From: CAYNFQ01 sp964396715
GTDB taxonomy: Bacteria > Patescibacteriota > Microgenomatia > Daviesbacterales > UBA10151
Assembly (NCBI GenBank): GCA_964396715.1
Contig: CAYNFQ010000024.1
Location: 1 to 5,311 of the forward strand
Length of the DNA: 5,311 bases
Reading direction: 5' to 3'
Part shown: in pieces, positions 5,248 through 5,311 of the stretch
How positions within the stretch are numbered: the stretch's first letter is position 1
Layout: each line of letters begins with the position of its first letter
The notes under the pieces: generated by a model
The model's database searches: none
The model's input: the letters and a program-made list of their open reading frames with translations, nothing else
Told to the model about the DNA's origin: nothing
Program-made: the position numbers and the translations under genes

Positions 5248-5253
5248 ATTATA
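5248..5253 (-). promoter_or_regulatory. Possible -10 box (TATAAT) of the minus-strand gene string
   Basis: A perfect TATAAT on the minus strand. At 17 bases upstream the -35 position reads AGTTAT, a poor match to TTGACA. Transcription from it would begin near 5241, exactly at the base of the hairpin at 5216-5241, so the message would start with that stem. The flanking stretch 5254-5311 holds no gene I can support. It contains one small hairpin, TTGGG/CCCAA at 5280-5293. Confidence 0.35.
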
Positions 5254-5311
5254 TTCTAGAGTCTGGTACATAACTAGATTTGGGTTATCCCAACAGTCCA
5301 AAATCTTTTAA

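Noticed and set aside
5226..5311. A TTCGATCCC stretch on the minus strand that looks like a tRNA T-arm.
   Set aside because: The flanking bases do not form a T-stem, and no anticodon or acceptor stem can be folded. The bases are better explained by the terminator-like hairpin.

Overview
The window looks like a piece of a low-GC bacterial chromosome, most likely a Candidate Phyla Radiation (Patescibacteria) member and perhaps a Microgenomates-type lineage. This placement is an inference. It rests on the compact one-strand gene string, the lack of clear Shine-Dalgarno sites at most starts, the cluster of family-2 glycosyltransferases next to tiny membrane proteins, and several kinds of short palindromic or tandem repeat inside and between genes. 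No taxonomic marker such as rRNA is present. TGA acts as a normal stop, so the genetic code looks standard.

Every supported gene is on the minus strand, so transcription reads from right to left. At the right end (5199-5311) is a gene-free leader with a perfect TATAAT box and a hairpin plus U-tract. Then come a protein with the metal-ligand signature of cadmium (zeta-class) carbonic anhydrases (4542-5198), the F1 ATP synthase epsilon subunit atpC (4127-4534), a 70-residue two-helix membrane protein (3918-4130) and a 44-residue single-helix membrane protein (3787-3921). The last three are chained by ATGA stop/start overlaps, and atpC starts 7 bases after the carbonic-anhydrase-like gene.

After a 38-base gap follow three family-2 glycosyltransferase genes: 2819-3748, 1846-2763 and the double-domain 62-1849. 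Together they carry four catalytic domains, which suggests assembly of a cell-surface polysaccharide or glycoprotein glycan by sequential sugar addition. Nothing here identifies the sugar donors.

The most unusual aspect is the repeats hosted by the glycosyltransferase genes. There is a heptanucleotide microsatellite near the 5' end of the double-domain gene. A 17-base tandem palindromic repeat and a GC-rich palindrome form the linker between its two domains. A perfect 9-bp inverted repeat sits in a loop of the first glycosyltransferase. A 60-base double-hairpin element supplies the last codons and stop of that same gene. The left end carries a 25-base tandem repeat that may continue beyond the window.
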